A DNA stretch of 37,992 nucleotides, from contig SHXN01000002.1 in assembly GCA_009693305.1 (NCBI GenBank), positions 1-37,992 on the forward strand, given 5' to 3'. The notes beneath the pieces were generated by a model that ran no database searches, was not told the origin of the DNA, and saw nothing but the letters and a program-made list of their open reading frames with translations. Shown piece after piece: positions 37,754 through 37,992 of this stretch. The stretch's first letter is position 1. Each line of letters opens with the position of its first letter. The stretch comes from Limnohabitans sp. Lineage in GTDB: Bacteria; Pseudomonadota; Gammaproteobacteria; Burkholderiales; Burkholderiaceae_C. A program made the position numbers and the translations under genes.

Positions 37754-37992
37754 TCAAGCCTGTGCAGACTGCCAATTCAAAGACCACACACCGGCTAGAT
37801 GATTTTGCAACCACATCATGCCGATGAGGATTTTGCAGTCGGTGATTTGCCCATCTCAACACCATGCCATGGCTTGATCAAAACCGACGGTCATGAAGTC
37901 CAAATGCTCGCCCTCGTCCAATTGTCGACTGCCAGCTTGCAAATCTTTAGCAAATCACATTTCAATGTATTCTGTGGAATAACTGATCACAG
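37754..37992 (-). pseudogene. NUDIX hydrolase (ADP-ribose pyrophosphatase type), 3' part with two in-frame TGA
   Basis: On the minus strand a frame runs from the window edge to TGA at 37754-37756. It reads like the C-terminal part of an ADP-ribose-type NUDIX hydrolase: a YSTEYIEM strand, LDEGEHLDF, then DGQITDCKILIGMMWLQNH and a Trp-rich tail. The NUDIX box itself lies outside the window. Two TGA codons interrupt it at 37955-37957 (before FAKDL, probably from a Trp codon) and 37856-37858 (before DGQITD, possibly from Arg CGA). For this reason no ORF in the track covers it. It is truncated by the window and either decayed or poorly sequenced. Confidence 0.6.

Noticed and set aside
37754-37992. 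TGA read as Trp (codon reassignment)
   Set aside because: TGA terminates many intact genes here, including pyrG, rpsU and plsY, and the second TGA does not fit a Trp position.

Overview
The window reads as a chromosomal segment of a Burkholderiales-type betaproteobacterium with moderate to low GC. The gene order pyrG-kdsA-eno-ftsB, the pairs dut/coaBC, rpsU/yqeY, darP/mogA and trmJ/cysE, a Bug-type (TctC) binding protein, and many gaps of only a few bases all fit that placement. Spacing is so tight that convergent genes often meet within 3-5 bp, as in streamlined aquatic lineages. This assignment comes from gene content and order only; no database was searched.

Bases 1 to about 3870 are accessory DNA. 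They hold unrecognised hypothetical genes and decaying ones: a short gene with an in-frame TAA, a nuclease-like gene frameshifted at an A-run, a small tyrosine recombinase frameshifted at an A-run, and the 3' end of an unknown gene cut by an IS256-family element. That IS has lost its right end. The break point is a 120-bp repeat with 19-bp perfect terminal inverted repeats (a MITE), and directly after it comes slyD without its N-terminus.

From 5.1 to 37.7 kb the content is core housekeeping: nucleotide and CoA synthesis (dut, coaBC, pyrG), KDO (kdsA), glycolysis (eno), division (ftsB, xerD), redox chaperone (hslO), cell wall (murB, uppP), phospholipid (plsY), ribosome (rpsU, darP), molybdenum cofactor (mogA), cysteine (cysE), tRNA modification and charging (trmJ, glnS), repair (mutS) and several enzymes of less certain role.

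The most interesting structure is at 28685-29474. Two further identical copies of the 120-bp MITE, in direct orientation, bracket a 534-bp passenger holding the 3' half of a phage-type integrase gene. The 774-bp unit sits inside trmJ and is bounded by a perfect 8-bp direct repeat (CTTCGTTG). Removing the unit plus one repeat restores an uninterrupted trmJ frame of 242 codons. It therefore looks like a very small composite transposon, or an IS26-like translocatable unit, built from non-autonomous MITEs and mobilised by a helper not present here. Copy 1 at the IS256/slyD junction has no target duplication and looks like a deletion scar. It lies inverted relative to copies 2 and 3, so the roughly 23.6 kb between them could invert by homologous recombination.

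Several genes carry single in-frame stops in otherwise intact frames: eno (TAG), a Bug protein gene (TAG), and a NUDIX gene at the right edge (two TGA). For an essential gene such as eno this calls for read-level checking before any biological reading.
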